Origin: Mycobacteriales bacterium
GTDB lineage: Bacteria > Actinomycetota > Actinomycetes > JAFAQI01 > DASSKL01
Direction: 5' to 3'
DNA length: 38,351 nt
Assembly: GCA_035690485.1 (NCBI GenBank)
Contig: DASSKL010000102.1
Location: 64,063-102,413 of the forward strand
Position numbers and translations under genes: made by a program. The notes beneath the pieces were generated by a model. It was not told the DNA's origin and did not search any database. It was given only the letters and a program-made list of their open reading frames with translations. Shown here in pieces: positions 17,170 to 24,527 of this stretch (positions are counted from its first letter, which is position 1; the number at the start of each line of letters is the position of its first letter).

Positions 17170-17190
17170 TGACCGCGAATGGACCGCGAT
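17170..17190 (+). promoter_or_regulatory. TTGACC box with direct repeat GACCGCGA x2
   Basis: TTGACC (17170-17175) resembles a -35 box. GACCGCGA occurs at 17172-17179 and 17183-17190, 11 bp apart, one helical turn, which is typical of tandem activator or repressor sites. The start codon of the next gene is at 17213. No clear -10 box is seen. Confidence 0.35.
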
Positions 17191-17212
17191 CGCCTAGGCC
17201 CCTGAGGGAGAC

Positions 17213-17674
17213 GTGACCAACCCCATGGACGAGCTCGAGCTCCTCGTCTCGGAGATGTACGACGAAGGCTGTGTCACGGAGGTCATCCGCCCCGCGGCCG
17301 TGCTCCCCGAGACCGCAGCCCGCTCGGTGCTCATGGAGCTGTCGTTGCTCGACGTCCGGATGGGCGGCTGCTGGCGGGCCGAGCCCAACCTCTGGCGGCG
17401 CTACGACGGCCCGTTCGACGCGCCCGACGGCAGCATCGGCAGCGCGGCGCTCGTCGGCACCATGCAGGTCGCCTACGGCACGCCGACCCGCTACGAGATC
17501 ACGATCTTCCGCGCGACGATCACCCGGCTGGGCACCGAGCAGGGCTGGACGGTCACGTCCCTGTGCGACGAGGCGCTGGCGTACGGCGGGCTGTCGCTGG
17601 CCACCTGCCCGCGGGCCGACCTCACCCCGCCGCCGAAGCCGTTCCGGCTGCGCGACATGGGCGCCCCGGCCTGA
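17213..17674 (+). CDS. Conserved actinobacterial protein, unknown function (paralogue A)
   Basis: 153 aa from GTG 17213, supported by GAGGGAG upstream. Conserved segments are VIRPAAVLPETAARSVLMEL, YGTPTRYEITIFRATITR, GWTVTSLCDEALAYGG and ATCPRADL. The protein at 19295-19753 (minus) shares all of these in the same order, so the two are paralogues. Soluble, no signal peptide. I do not know a function. It is divergent from DUF3039. The invariant Cys residues in SLCDEAL and ATCPRA could be structural or metal-binding. Confidence 0.85.
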   Translation: MTNPMDELELLVSEMYDEGCVTEVIRPAAVLPETAARSVLMELSLLDVRMGGCWRAEPNLWRRYDGPFDAPDGSIGSAALVGTMQVAYGTPTRYEITIFRATITRLGTEQGWTVTSLCDEALAYGGLSLATCPRADLTPPPKPFRLRDMGAPA

Positions 17675-17768
17675 TCCCCCGGAAGCGGCCCGGCCGATCC
17701 ACCGGGAACGACCCCTCGCGGCGCGTAGGCTGACCGGTGACGTGGATCACCCGGCTCTGGAGCGCGCG

Positions 17769-18530
17769 ATGCCCGACCTGATCTTCCCGCAGCCACCGAC
17801 GTTCACCTCCGTCGAGGAAGAACGCCTGCACCGCAAGCAACGGCTGGCCGCGGGTTTCCGGCTGTTCGCGAAGTTCGGCTTCGCGGAGGGCGTGGCCGGT
17901 CACATCACCGCGCGCGACCCGGGGATGCCGGACCACTTCTGGGTCAACCCGTTCGTGGTGCCGTTCGCGCACATCAGGGCCAGCGACCTGATCCTCGTCA
18001 ACCACGACGGTGAGGTCGTAGAGGGCCGGCACACGGTCAACCGGGCGGCGTTCGCGATCCACTCGCAGATCCACCAGGCGCGGCCCGACGTCGTCGCGGC
18101 GGCGCACTCGCACTCGACCTACGGACGGGCGCTGTCGACCCTGGGCGAGCTGCTCGAGCCGATCACCCAGGACGTGTGCGCGTTCTACGAGGACCACGCG
18201 CTGTTCGACGACTACACCGGCGTGGTGTTCGACACCGAGGAGGGCAAGCGCATCGCGCATGCGCTCGGTGACAACAAGGCCGCGATCCTGCGCAACCACG
18301 GCCTGCTGACCACGGGGCAGAGCGTCGACTCGGCGGTCTTCTGGTTCATCACCATGGAGCGCTCCTGCCAGGTGCAGCTGCTCGCCAAGGCCGCCGGCAC
18401 GCCGGTGCCCATCGACCCCGAGGAAGCGCGCAAGACCCACGACCAGGTCGGCACCGACTTCGTCGGCTGGCTGTCGTTCCAGCCGCTGTACGAGAAGATC
18501 GTCCGCGAGCAGCCCGACCTGCTCGACTGA
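17769..18530 (+). CDS. Class II aldolase/adducin-family protein
   Basis: 253 aa. The class II aldolase fold is evident: FAEGVAGHITARDP, then AAAHSHSTYGRAL carrying the two metal-binding His, an acid near FYEDHALFDDY, and AAILRNHGLLTTG with the third His. The family includes fuculose- and ribulose-phosphate aldolases and decarboxylases acting on sugars or hydroxy acids. Which reaction applies is unknown. ATG 17769 has GGAG 6 nt upstream. The permease gene starts 7 nt after its stop, so the pair is probably an operon, perhaps taking up or exporting a related small acid (inference). Confidence 0.9.
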   Translation: MPDLIFPQPPTFTSVEEERLHRKQRLAAGFRLFAKFGFAEGVAGHITARDPGMPDHFWVNPFVVPFAHIRASDLILVNHDGEVVEGRHTVNRAAFAIHSQIHQARPDVVAAAHSHSTYGRALSTLGELLEPITQDVCAFYEDHALFDDYTGVVFDTEEGKRIAHALGDNKAAILRNHGLLTTGQSVDSAVFWFITMERSCQVQLLAKAAGTPVPIDPEEARKTHDQVGTDFVGWLSFQPLYEKIVREQPDLLD

Positions 18531-18537
18531 CCGCCGC

Positions 18538-19284
18538 GTGACACCCGCGGAGGCGATCGGGGTCGCCGCGGCGGGCTTCGGGGCCGGCGCCGTCAACGCG
18601 ATCGCCGGCGGCGGATCGTTGATCTCGTTCCCCGCCCTGCTCGCGATCGGTTATCCCGCGCTGCCCGCCAACGTGACCAACACGGTCGGCCTGCTGCCCG
18701 GCTACCTCGGCGGCAGCCTCGCCTACCGGCGTGAGCTCGCCGGGCAGCGCGGTCGCCTGCCGTCCCTGCTCGTGGCCGCGGTCCTGGGCGCGGGCGCCGG
18801 CGCCGCGGTGCTGCTGACCACGCCCGCGTCGTTCTTCCGCACGATCGTGCCCTGGCTGGTGATCGCCGGCTGCCTGATGATGCTGCTGCAGACCCGGGTG
18901 GCCGCCCTGCTGCAGCGCCGCTCGGAGCGGCACGACTACCCGGTCCCGCTGCACATCGGCGTCTTCCTCGGCGGGGTCTACGGGTCCTACTTCGGCGCGG
19001 CGCTCGGCGTGATGCTGCTCGCACTGCTCGGCATGTTGTTGCCCGAGGACCTCCAGCGGCTCAACGCGCTGAAGTCGGCGCTGTCCCTGGTCGTGTCGAT
19101 CGTCGGCGCGGTGGTGTTCGCGGTGTTCGGACCGGTCGTGTGGTCGGTCGCGGCCGTGCTCGCCGGGTCGAGTCTCGTGGGCGGCCACGTCGGCGGCTCG
19201 CTGGCACGGCGGATGTCGCCACGGGTGCTGCGCTTCGCCGTGGTCACGTTCGGGCTAGTTGTGGCCGTCGACCTGCTGCTCTGA
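18538..19284 (+). CDS. TauE/SafE (TSUP) family membrane permease
   Basis: 248 aa, the usual length for TSUP carriers, with about eight hydrophobic segments. The two half-repeats begin with GFGAGAVNAIAGGGSLISFP and IGVFLGGVYGSYFGAALGVM, the duplicated motif of the family. Members move sulfite, sulfoacetate, taurine-derived or other organic anions, usually outward. GTG 18538 lies 7 nt after the aldolase stop. It converges with the paralogue-B gene, whose stop is 10 nt away. Confidence 0.9.
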   Translation: MTPAEAIGVAAAGFGAGAVNAIAGGGSLISFPALLAIGYPALPANVTNTVGLLPGYLGGSLAYRRELAGQRGRLPSLLVAAVLGAGAGAAVLLTTPASFFRTIVPWLVIAGCLMMLLQTRVAALLQRRSERHDYPVPLHIGVFLGGVYGSYFGAALGVMLLALLGMLLPEDLQRLNALKSALSLVVSIVGAVVFAVFGPVVWSVAAVLAGSSLVGGHVGGSLARRMSPRVLRFAVVTFGLVVAVDLLL

Positions 19285-19294
19285 GCAGGCCCCG

Positions 19295-19753
19295 TCACGT
19301 GCCCGGGGTTGCCGCGGGACGGGTCGGGCGGTGGCCGCGGAAGGGGTCCGGGACGGGGGGGCTCACCAACGCAGCGCGCGGGCACCGGGCGAGGGTGAGC
19401 CCGGCGTGGCCCAGGGCGTCGTCGCACAACGACTCCACGGTCCAGCCGGTGCCGAGCCCGTGCTCGGTGATCGTGGCGCGGTAGATGGTGATCTCGTAGC
19501 GCGACGGCGTGCCGTAGACCGCGGCGATGGTGCCGACCAACCGGGCGCTACCGGTGCTACCGGCGGCGCCGTCCCAGGGGCGGTCGTATCGCTGCCAGAT
19601 GCCCGGCGAGGCGTTCCAGTAGCCACCGCGGGAGACGTCGAGACGTTCGAGCGCCGAGAGCACGGCACGAGCCGCGGCCTCGGGCAGCACGGCGGCCGGT
19701 CGGATGACCGTCGTCGTGCCCCCGGGGTCGGCCCGCCCGCCGGACGCGAGCAT
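19295..19753 (-). CDS. Conserved actinobacterial protein, unknown function (paralogue B)
   Basis: 152 aa from ATG 19753, chosen because the length matches paralogue A (17213-17674) and GGAG lies 10-11 nt upstream; the frame is open further upstream without homology to A. Shared blocks: VIRPAAVLPEAAARAVLSAL, YGTPSRYEITIYRATIT, GWTVESLCDDALGHAGL, ARCPRAAL. The N-terminus is shorter and Gly-rich. Upstream, the string GCCGAAACAGGCA (19771-19783, minus strand) nearly repeats one 43 nt upstream of A. Function unknown. Confidence 0.82.
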   Translation of the reverse strand: MLASGGRADPGGTTTVIRPAAVLPEAAARAVLSALERLDVSRGGYWNASPGIWQRYDRPWDGAAGSTGSARLVGTIAAVYGTPSRYEITIYRATITEHGLGTGWTVESLCDDALGHAGLTLARCPRAALVSPPVPDPFRGHRPTRPAATPGT

Positions 19754-19897
19754 GCCCCGAGACTCCACGCTGCCTGTTTCGGCACCAAACACCCCGGTCC
19801 TGAACATCCCGGAACGCACATTCAGCCGTAACGCGCGGGGGGCGCCCTCGTTACAGACCGTGAGGGTCCAGCCGGAAGCCGTCACGGAGGTCGCCAG

Positions 19898-20761
19898 ATG
19901 CCTGCTCCAGCGCACCGCTACACGCCCAGCCACGCCAAGCCTCGCGCCCCGCGGCAGACGCTGCGCCGCGCCGGCACGGTCTCCGCCGGCACCCTGGCGC
20001 TCGTCCTCTCCGGTGGCGGCATGGCCTTCGCCGGGCTGCTGCCGAGCCCCACCGACGCAGCCCTCGGCACGGTCACCAGCACCACCACGAGCACGCTGTC
20101 GAGCGCGACCGGAACGTCGACCAGCACCTCCCCCACCGACCCGGTGACCGCGGTAGTCGACACGCTGACCGGCGCGGTCACCGGCAGCAGCACCCCTAGT
20201 CCCACACCGACCGCGGCCCCCTCACCGGCACCGCTGCCCGAGCCTCTCAACAGCGCGGTCAACTCTGTCGTCGGCGCCGTCAGCGGCGTCCTGGCGCCGG
20301 TCACCAACCAGCTGCCGCCCGGCACGGTGCCCACCAGTCCGCTCCCCGGGTCCGGCGCCACGCCGAGCGGTTCCTCGCACACCGGCACGCCACCGCTGGC
20401 GCCGGTCGGCCAGCTTCCCGCCAAGTACGCCGCCGCGAGCGCCGGTGGCGCGACGCCGGTGCTCGCCGGTGCCGCGTCCACCTACGGCCTCACCAACTGG
20501 ACCGCCCCGTCGGCCGCCGACCTGGGCTTCGCGCCGAGCGTCGCCTCCGCGCCCATGCTCCCCGCCGAGCAGGCCCAGCTCGCCGCCGGCATCACCCCGC
20601 AAGTGGCCGGCAACGACCGCATCGGCATCCCGCACGACGGCTCGACCGGCGGGCTTCCGGGCATCCTGATCATCGCGGCGACGATCGCGGTCGGCGTGGT
20701 CGCCGCGGGTCACGTAGCACTCTTCCAGCAGCGGCTGGCGACCCTCCCCGCCGCCCATTGA
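19898..20761 (+). CDS. Secreted, Ser/Thr/Pro-rich surface protein with C-terminal membrane segment
   Basis: 287 aa from ATG 19898 with GGAGG at 19886-19890. A long basic N-region and hydrophobic core (about 24-46, ending MAFAGLL) act as signal peptide. A low-complexity Ser/Thr/Pro region (about 55-170) is likely extended and possibly glycosylated. A short folded-looking part (about 175-255) precedes a C-terminal hydrophobic segment (GILIIAATIAVGVVAAGHVA). No sortase motif is seen. The plan, and a PQVAG motif shortly before the membrane segment, resemble the protein at 1727-2743. Function unknown. It is 36 nt upstream of tldD, which has its own promoter box. Confidence 0.8.
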   Translation: MPAPAHRYTPSHAKPRAPRQTLRRAGTVSAGTLALVLSGGGMAFAGLLPSPTDAALGTVTSTTTSTLSSATGTSTSTSPTDPVTAVVDTLTGAVTGSSTPSPTPTAAPSPAPLPEPLNSAVNSVVGAVSGVLAPVTNQLPPGTVPTSPLPGSGATPSGSSHTGTPPLAPVGQLPAKYAAASAGGATPVLAGAASTYGLTNWTAPSAADLGFAPSVASAPMLPAEQAQLAAGITPQVAGNDRIGIPHDGSTGGLPGILIIAATIAVGVVAAGHVALFQQRLATLPAAH

Positions 20762-20784
20762 GACTCCGCTCCCGTCCCACGACC

Positions 20785-20790
20785 TAGGGT
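20785..20790 (+). promoter_or_regulatory. -10 element for leaderless tldD
   Basis: TAGGGT followed by 7 nt and GTG 20798, with no Shine-Dalgarno. This matches the TANNNT-N6/7-start pattern of leaderless actinobacterial transcripts. Confidence 0.5.
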
Positions 20791-20797
20791 CGGCCTC

Positions 20798-22336
20798 GTG
20801 CCGATCCCCACGACCGACCCGCGCACCGACGACCTCGGCGGCCTACCGCTCGACGCGGTGACCGACGCCGCCCTGTCGAGGGCCCGCGAGCTCGGTGCCG
20901 TGCACGCCGACGTGCGGGTCGAGCGCATCGCATCCCGCGCCCTGCGCCTGTCCGACGGGCGCGTGCAGACCGCCCACACCGGTGAGGACGTCGGCCTGGC
21001 CGTGCGCGTGGTGGTCGCGGCCGGCGCGCACCACTCGACCTGGGGATTCGCCGCCGGCACCGACGTCTCGGCCGACGCCGCAGCACGGCTCGCGTCGGCG
21101 GCCGTCGACGTCGCGGCGGTGACCGCGCCCGTCAACACCGAACCGGTCGAGCTCGCCGACGAGCCGGTCCATCAAGGCACGTGGATCTCCTCCTACGCCG
21201 TCGATCCCCTCGACGTGCCCGAACGCGACCAGGTCGGCTTGCTCGCCGAGCTCAGCGGGCGGCTGCTCCGTGCCGACGGCGTCCGGCACGCCGACGCGTC
21301 GATGCTCGCGGTGAAGGAGGTGAAGTTCTACGCCGACCTGGCCGGCACCCGCACCGCGCAGCGCCGAGTCCGCATGCAGGCCGAGCTGCAGGCGATGTGG
21401 ATCGACGACGAGAGCGGTCGTTTCGAGTCGATGCGGACCCTGGCGCCGCCGGCCGGCCGCGGCTGGGAGTGGATGACCGGCGGCGACGGCTGCTGGGACT
21501 GGGACCGCGAGATCGCCGAGCTGCCCGGGTTGCTGCTCGAGAAGGCGACCGCGCCCTCGGTGGCCGCCGGCACCTACGACCTCGTCATCGACCCCTCGAA
21601 CCTCTGGCTCACGATCCACGAGTCGATCGGCCATGCGACCGAGCTCGACCGCGCGCTCGGCTACGAGGCCAACTACGCCGGTACGACGTTCGCGACGTTC
21701 GACCGGCTCGGCAACCTGCAGTACGGCTCGCCGGTCATGCACGTCACCGGCGACCGCACCGCGGAGCACGGCCTGGCAACCGTCGGGTGGGACGACGACG
21801 GGGTGGCCGCGCAGACCTGGGACCTCGTCCGCGACGGGGTCCTCGTCGGCTACCAGCTCGACCGGCGGATGGCCCGGCTGCAAGGTCTGGGCCGCTCCAA
21901 CGGCTGCGCGTTCGCGGACGCGCCGCACCACATGCCGCTGCAGCGGATGGCCAACGTCTCGTTGCAGCCGGCAGCCGGCGGCCCGTCGACCGACGAGCTG
22001 ATCGCCGGCGTCGACGACGGGATCTACGTGGTCGGCGACAACAGCTGGTCGATCGACATGCAGCGCTACAACTTCCAGTTCACCGGGCAACGGTTCTACC
22101 GCATCAGGGACGGCCACCTCGCCGGGCAGCTGCGCGACGTGGCCTACCAGGCCAACACCGTGGACTTCTGGAACGCCATGGACGCGGTCGGCGGCCCGCA
22201 GACCTACCTCCTCGGCGGCGCGTTCAACTGCGGCAAGGGCCAGCCGGCCCAGGTGGCGCCGGTCTCCCACGGCTGCCCGACGGCGCGCTTTCGCGGCATC
22301 CGGGTGCTCAACACGACGGCAGAGGGGCACCGATGA
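20798..22336 (+). CDS. tldD: TldD-like metallopeptidase subunit
   Basis: 512 aa. It contains the zinc motif HESIGHATE (HExxxH, 274-279), the following ELDRALGYEANYAG, SVxMH-type central blocks (VMHVTGDRTAEHGL) and the C-terminal GKGQPAQVAPVSHGCP that supplies the third ligand. TldD and TldE/PmbA form a heterodimer that degrades unfolded peptides and, in known cases, matures microcins or destroys CcdA. GTG 20798 appears leaderless. The stop overlaps the next gene's ATG (ATGA), fitting equimolar synthesis of the two subunits. No peptide-antibiotic precursor is visible nearby. Confidence 0.93.
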   Translation: MPIPTTDPRTDDLGGLPLDAVTDAALSRARELGAVHADVRVERIASRALRLSDGRVQTAHTGEDVGLAVRVVVAAGAHHSTWGFAAGTDVSADAAARLASAAVDVAAVTAPVNTEPVELADEPVHQGTWISSYAVDPLDVPERDQVGLLAELSGRLLRADGVRHADASMLAVKEVKFYADLAGTRTAQRRVRMQAELQAMWIDDESGRFESMRTLAPPAGRGWEWMTGGDGCWDWDREIAELPGLLLEKATAPSVAAGTYDLVIDPSNLWLTIHESIGHATELDRALGYEANYAGTTFATFDRLGNLQYGSPVMHVTGDRTAEHGLATVGWDDDGVAAQTWDLVRDGVLVGYQLDRRMARLQGLGRSNGCAFADAPHHMPLQRMANVSLQPAAGGPSTDELIAGVDDGIYVVGDNSWSIDMQRYNFQFTGQRFYRIRDGHLAGQLRDVAYQANTVDFWNAMDAVGGPQTYLLGGAFNCGKGQPAQVAPVSHGCPTARFRGIRVLNTTAEGHR

Positions 22337-23706
22337 CGCCGCAGGAGGTCGCCGAGCGCGCGCTGGCGCTGTCCCGGACCGACGGGTGCATCGTGCTGGT
22401 CGACGACTCGACCAGCGCCAACCTGCGCTGGGCCGGCAACACGCTGACGACCAACGGCGTCACCGAGGGCCGCACCCTCACCGTGCTCGCCTTCGACGGC
22501 GCCCGGCTCGGCGCGGTCAGCCGCACGCGGGTCACGGCCGACGCGATCGAGGCGACCGTCCGCGCCGCCGAGGACGCGGCCGCCGAGAGCGAGCCCGAGG
22601 ACGACGCGGCGCCGCTGATCACCCCGGCGGAGTCGGTGTCGGCGTCCTGGGAGGAGCCTGCGGAGCGCACCTCGATCGGCGTCTTCGAGCACTTCGCCCC
22701 GGCGCTGCGGGACGCGTTCGGTGCCGCCGGCGCGGCCGGACATTCGCTCTACGGCTACGCCGAGCACGAGCTGACGACGACCTACCTGGCGTCCAGCACC
22801 GGCCTGCGGCTGCGGCACCCGCAGCCCCACGGCCGGCTCGAGCTCACCGCCCGTACGCCGAACGGCGATCGGTCCTCCTGGACGGGTCAGGGCACCCGCG
22901 ACTTCCGCGACGTCGACATCGCCGCACACGCCCGCGTCCTCGCCCAGCGGCTCGACTGGTCACGCCGGCGCCTCGAGCTCCCGGCCGGGCGCTACGAGAC
23001 GCTGCTACCGCCGTCGGCCGTCGGCGACCTGATGGTCTACGCCTACTGGTCGATGACTGCACTCGACGCCGTCGAAGGGCGTACGGCGTTCCGCAAGCCC
23101 GGGGGCGGCACCCGCATCGGGGAGCGCCTCGCCGAACTGCCGCTGCGCCTCTACAGCGACCCGGAGATGAGCGGCCTGCAGGCGGCGCCGTTCATCGCGG
23201 CCGGCGCGTCGTCCCGGCGGGTGTCCGCGTTCGACAACGGTCTGCCGCTGCGCAGCACGGACTGGATCCGCGACGGAGAGCTCACCGCGCTGGTGCAGAC
23301 CCGGCACTCGGCCGGGATCACGGGGCAGCCAGTGACCGCGCAGGTCGGCAACCTCGGCCTCGAGGCGGCCGGCAGCCAGGCGTCACTGGACGAGATGGTC
23401 GCCACCACGCAGCGGGGGCTGCTGCTGACGTGCCTGTGGTACGTCCGGATGGTCGACCCGCAGACGCTGCTCGTGACCGGTCTGACCCGCGACGGCGTCT
23501 TCCTCGTCGAGGGCGGCGAGGTCGCCGGCGCGGTGACGAACTTCCGGTTCAACGAGAGCCCGCTCGACGTGCTCGCGCGCGCCACCGAGGCGGGCCGAGC
23601 CGAGCCGACGCTGCCGCGGGAGTTCGGCGACTACTTCACCCGCACCCGCATGGCCCCGCTGCGGGTGCCGGACTTCAACATGAGCTCCGTGAGCCCCGCG
23701 TCGTAG
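22333..23706 (+). CDS. TldE/PmbA-like partner subunit
   Basis: 457 aa, the non-catalytic partner: it has the TldD/PmbA fold (STSANLRWAGNTLTTNGVTE at the start, AFDNGLPLRSTDWIRDGELT and FLVEGGEVAGAVTNFRFNES near the end) but lacks HExxxH. TldE shapes the chamber in which TldD cuts. ATG 22333 overlaps the tldD stop. It converges on dodecin with only 4 nt between stops, so a transcript running past its end becomes antisense to dodecin; the only clear plus-strand terminator-like hairpin is at 24014-24057. Confidence 0.92.
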   Translation: MTPQEVAERALALSRTDGCIVLVDDSTSANLRWAGNTLTTNGVTEGRTLTVLAFDGARLGAVSRTRVTADAIEATVRAAEDAAAESEPEDDAAPLITPAESVSASWEEPAERTSIGVFEHFAPALRDAFGAAGAAGHSLYGYAEHELTTTYLASSTGLRLRHPQPHGRLELTARTPNGDRSSWTGQGTRDFRDVDIAAHARVLAQRLDWSRRRLELPAGRYETLLPPSAVGDLMVYAYWSMTALDAVEGRTAFRKPGGGTRIGERLAELPLRLYSDPEMSGLQAAPFIAAGASSRRVSAFDNGLPLRSTDWIRDGELTALVQTRHSAGITGQPVTAQVGNLGLEAAGSQASLDEMVATTQRGLLLTCLWYVRMVDPQTLLVTGLTRDGVFLVEGGEVAGAVTNFRFNESPLDVLARATEAGRAEPTLPREFGDYFTRTRMAPLRVPDFNMSSVSPAS

Positions 23707-23710
23707 ACCG

Positions 23711-23926
23711 CTACGAGGGTTCCTCGATGCGGAAGCCCACCTTCATCTGCACCTGGAAGTGCGCCACCTGGCCGTCGTCGATGTGCCCGCGGATCTCCCC
23801 CACCTCGAACCAGTCGAGGTTGCGCACCGTGCGCGACGCGCGCGCCACGCCGTTGCGGATCGCCTGCTGGATGCTGTCGGTCGACGTGCCGACGATTTCG
23901 CTGACCCCGTAGGTCCTGTTGTCCAT
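23711..23926 (-). CDS. Dodecin (flavin-binding)
   Basis: 71 aa, exactly dodecin size. The family pattern is clear: YGVSEIVGTSTDSIQQAIRN, then GVARASRTVRNLDWFEVGEI (Trp stacks on flavin) and the final HFQVQMKVGFRI strand. Dodecins form hollow dodecamers that bind riboflavin, FMN or CoA and buffer free flavin. ATG 23926 is set by the family start. It converges with tldE; its promoter lies in the 88-bp region facing the 24015 leader. Confidence 0.95.
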   Translation of the reverse strand: MDNRTYGVSEIVGTSTDSIQQAIRNGVARASRTVRNLDWFEVGEIRGHIDDGQVAHFQVQMKVGFRIEEPS

Positions 23927-23978
23927 GACGGTGTTGGTACCAGACGCGGCCTGCGAACCTCGCCACGGGGACACGGCG

Positions 23979-24006
23979 TTGTGCGGAGCGCACCGTTGTG
24001 TAGCCT
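23979..24006 (+). promoter_or_regulatory. Promoter upstream of leader ORF
   Basis: TTGTGC (23979-23984), a 16-nt spacer and TAGCCT (24001-24006) resemble a housekeeping promoter. The predicted start of transcription (about 24013-24015) coincides with the start of the hairpin and with GTG 24015. Confidence 0.5.
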
Positions 24007-24013
24007 CGACGGC

Positions 24014-24057
24014 GGTGCCGGGCGACTGCCCCCGTGGTCGCTCGGCACCCCTTTTTT
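24014..24057 (+). terminator. Terminator-like (attenuator) hairpin in leader
   Basis: GGTGCCG-G-GCGAC (24014-24026) pairs with GTCGC-T-CGGCACC (24037-24049). That is 12 Watson-Crick pairs and one G-T pair around a 10-nt loop. CC and six T (24052-24057) follow directly. This is a classical intrinsic terminator shape, and it lies between a promoter and the gene it should serve. CACCCC (24046-24051) can instead pair with GGGGTG (24081-24086), giving a mutually exclusive fold. It could alternatively end read-through transcripts from tldE. Confidence 0.65.
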
Positions 24058-24095
24058 CCTTGTTTCCCGGGCTTTTTCCTGGGGTGTCGCAATGA
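24015..24095 (+). CDS. Possible 26-codon leader ORF coupled to the 24092 gene
   Basis: GTG 24015 opens a 26-codon frame ending TGA 24093-24095, overlapping ATG 24092 as ATGA. It has no Shine-Dalgarno, but TAGCCT lies 8 nt upstream, so it could be translated leaderless. The first 12 codons are the terminator-like hairpin. The second half encodes a hydrophobic Phe/Pro-rich stretch (PLFSLFPGFFPG) because of the T-run. Third-position GC is lower than in neighbouring genes, so the peptide itself may not be selected; a regulatory leader is the more likely role. Confidence 0.4.
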   Translation: MPGDCPRGRSAPLFSLFPGLFPGVSQ

Positions 24096-24271
24096 AGTGC
24101 TCCGCCAAGGGCTGCCAGGCCGAGGCCGCATGGGTGCTCGTCTGGAACAACCCGAAGGTGCACACGCCGGATCGCGAGAAGACGTGGCTGGCCTGCGGTG
24201 AGCACCGCGAGACCCTGGGGTCGTTCCTGTCGGTCCGCGGGTTCCTGCGCCGTATCGACCCGGTCGAGTAG
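24092..24271 (+). CDS. Small conserved Cys/His protein (often misnamed acetone carboxylase)
   Basis: 59 aa from ATG 24092. MKCSAKGCQAEAAWVLVWNN, then TPDREKTWLACGEHRETLG contains CxxxxC and CxxH pairs, a likely zinc knuckle. Short proteins of this type are widespread in Actinobacteria and, as I recall, are sometimes annotated as acetone carboxylase without evidence; function is unknown. Its start overlaps the leader frame's stop, and the only Shine-Dalgarno-like sequence (GGGGTG, 24081-24086) is weak, so expression may depend on the leader. It converges with the DUF6457 gene, leaving 1 nt. Confidence 0.85.
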   Translation: MKCSAKGCQAEAAWVLVWNNPKVHTPDREKTWLACGEHRETLGSFLSVRGFLRRIDPVE

Positions 24272-24272
24272 G

Positions 24273-24527
24273 TCAGGGCGCGCCGTCGGGCTGCGTGTAG
24301 CCCTGCGCCAGGGCGGCGACCTTGCGGGCCACCTCCCGCACGTCGTCGGCGCTGCCGCCGGCCTTGCCCGCTGCCAGCCCGACGAGGAACGTGGTCAGCG
24401 GCGCCGCCGGCCGCGCCACGTTGTGGGCCACCTCGGCCGCCAGGTCGAGCAGCAGGTCACGGTCGACCTCGTGCTCGAGCCCGAGCGCGGTGGTGACCGT
24501 ACGGGTCCAGTCGTCGAGGGTGCTCAC
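24273..24527 (-). CDS. DUF6457 small protein, molybdenum-cofactor gene neighbour
   Basis: 84 aa: LDDWTRTVTTALGL, LDLAAEVAHNVARPAAPLTT, FLVGLAAGKAG. This matches the small helical domain found next to, or fused to, actinobacterial MobA. Its start overlaps the mobA stop by 4 nt, so it is the last gene of moaA-mobA-DUF6457. The role is presumed to be in cofactor guanylylation or hand-over, but unproven. Confidence 0.85.
   Translation of the reverse strand: MSTLDDWTRTVTTALGLEHEVDRDLLLDLAAEVAHNVARPAAPLTTFLVGLAAGKAGGSADDVREVARKVAALAQGYTQPDGAP

Noticed and set aside
20798-23706. TldD/TldE as evidence for a local microcin or RiPP cluster
   Set aside because: No precursor peptide, modifying enzyme or dedicated exporter is adjacent; the pair is common outside such clusters.
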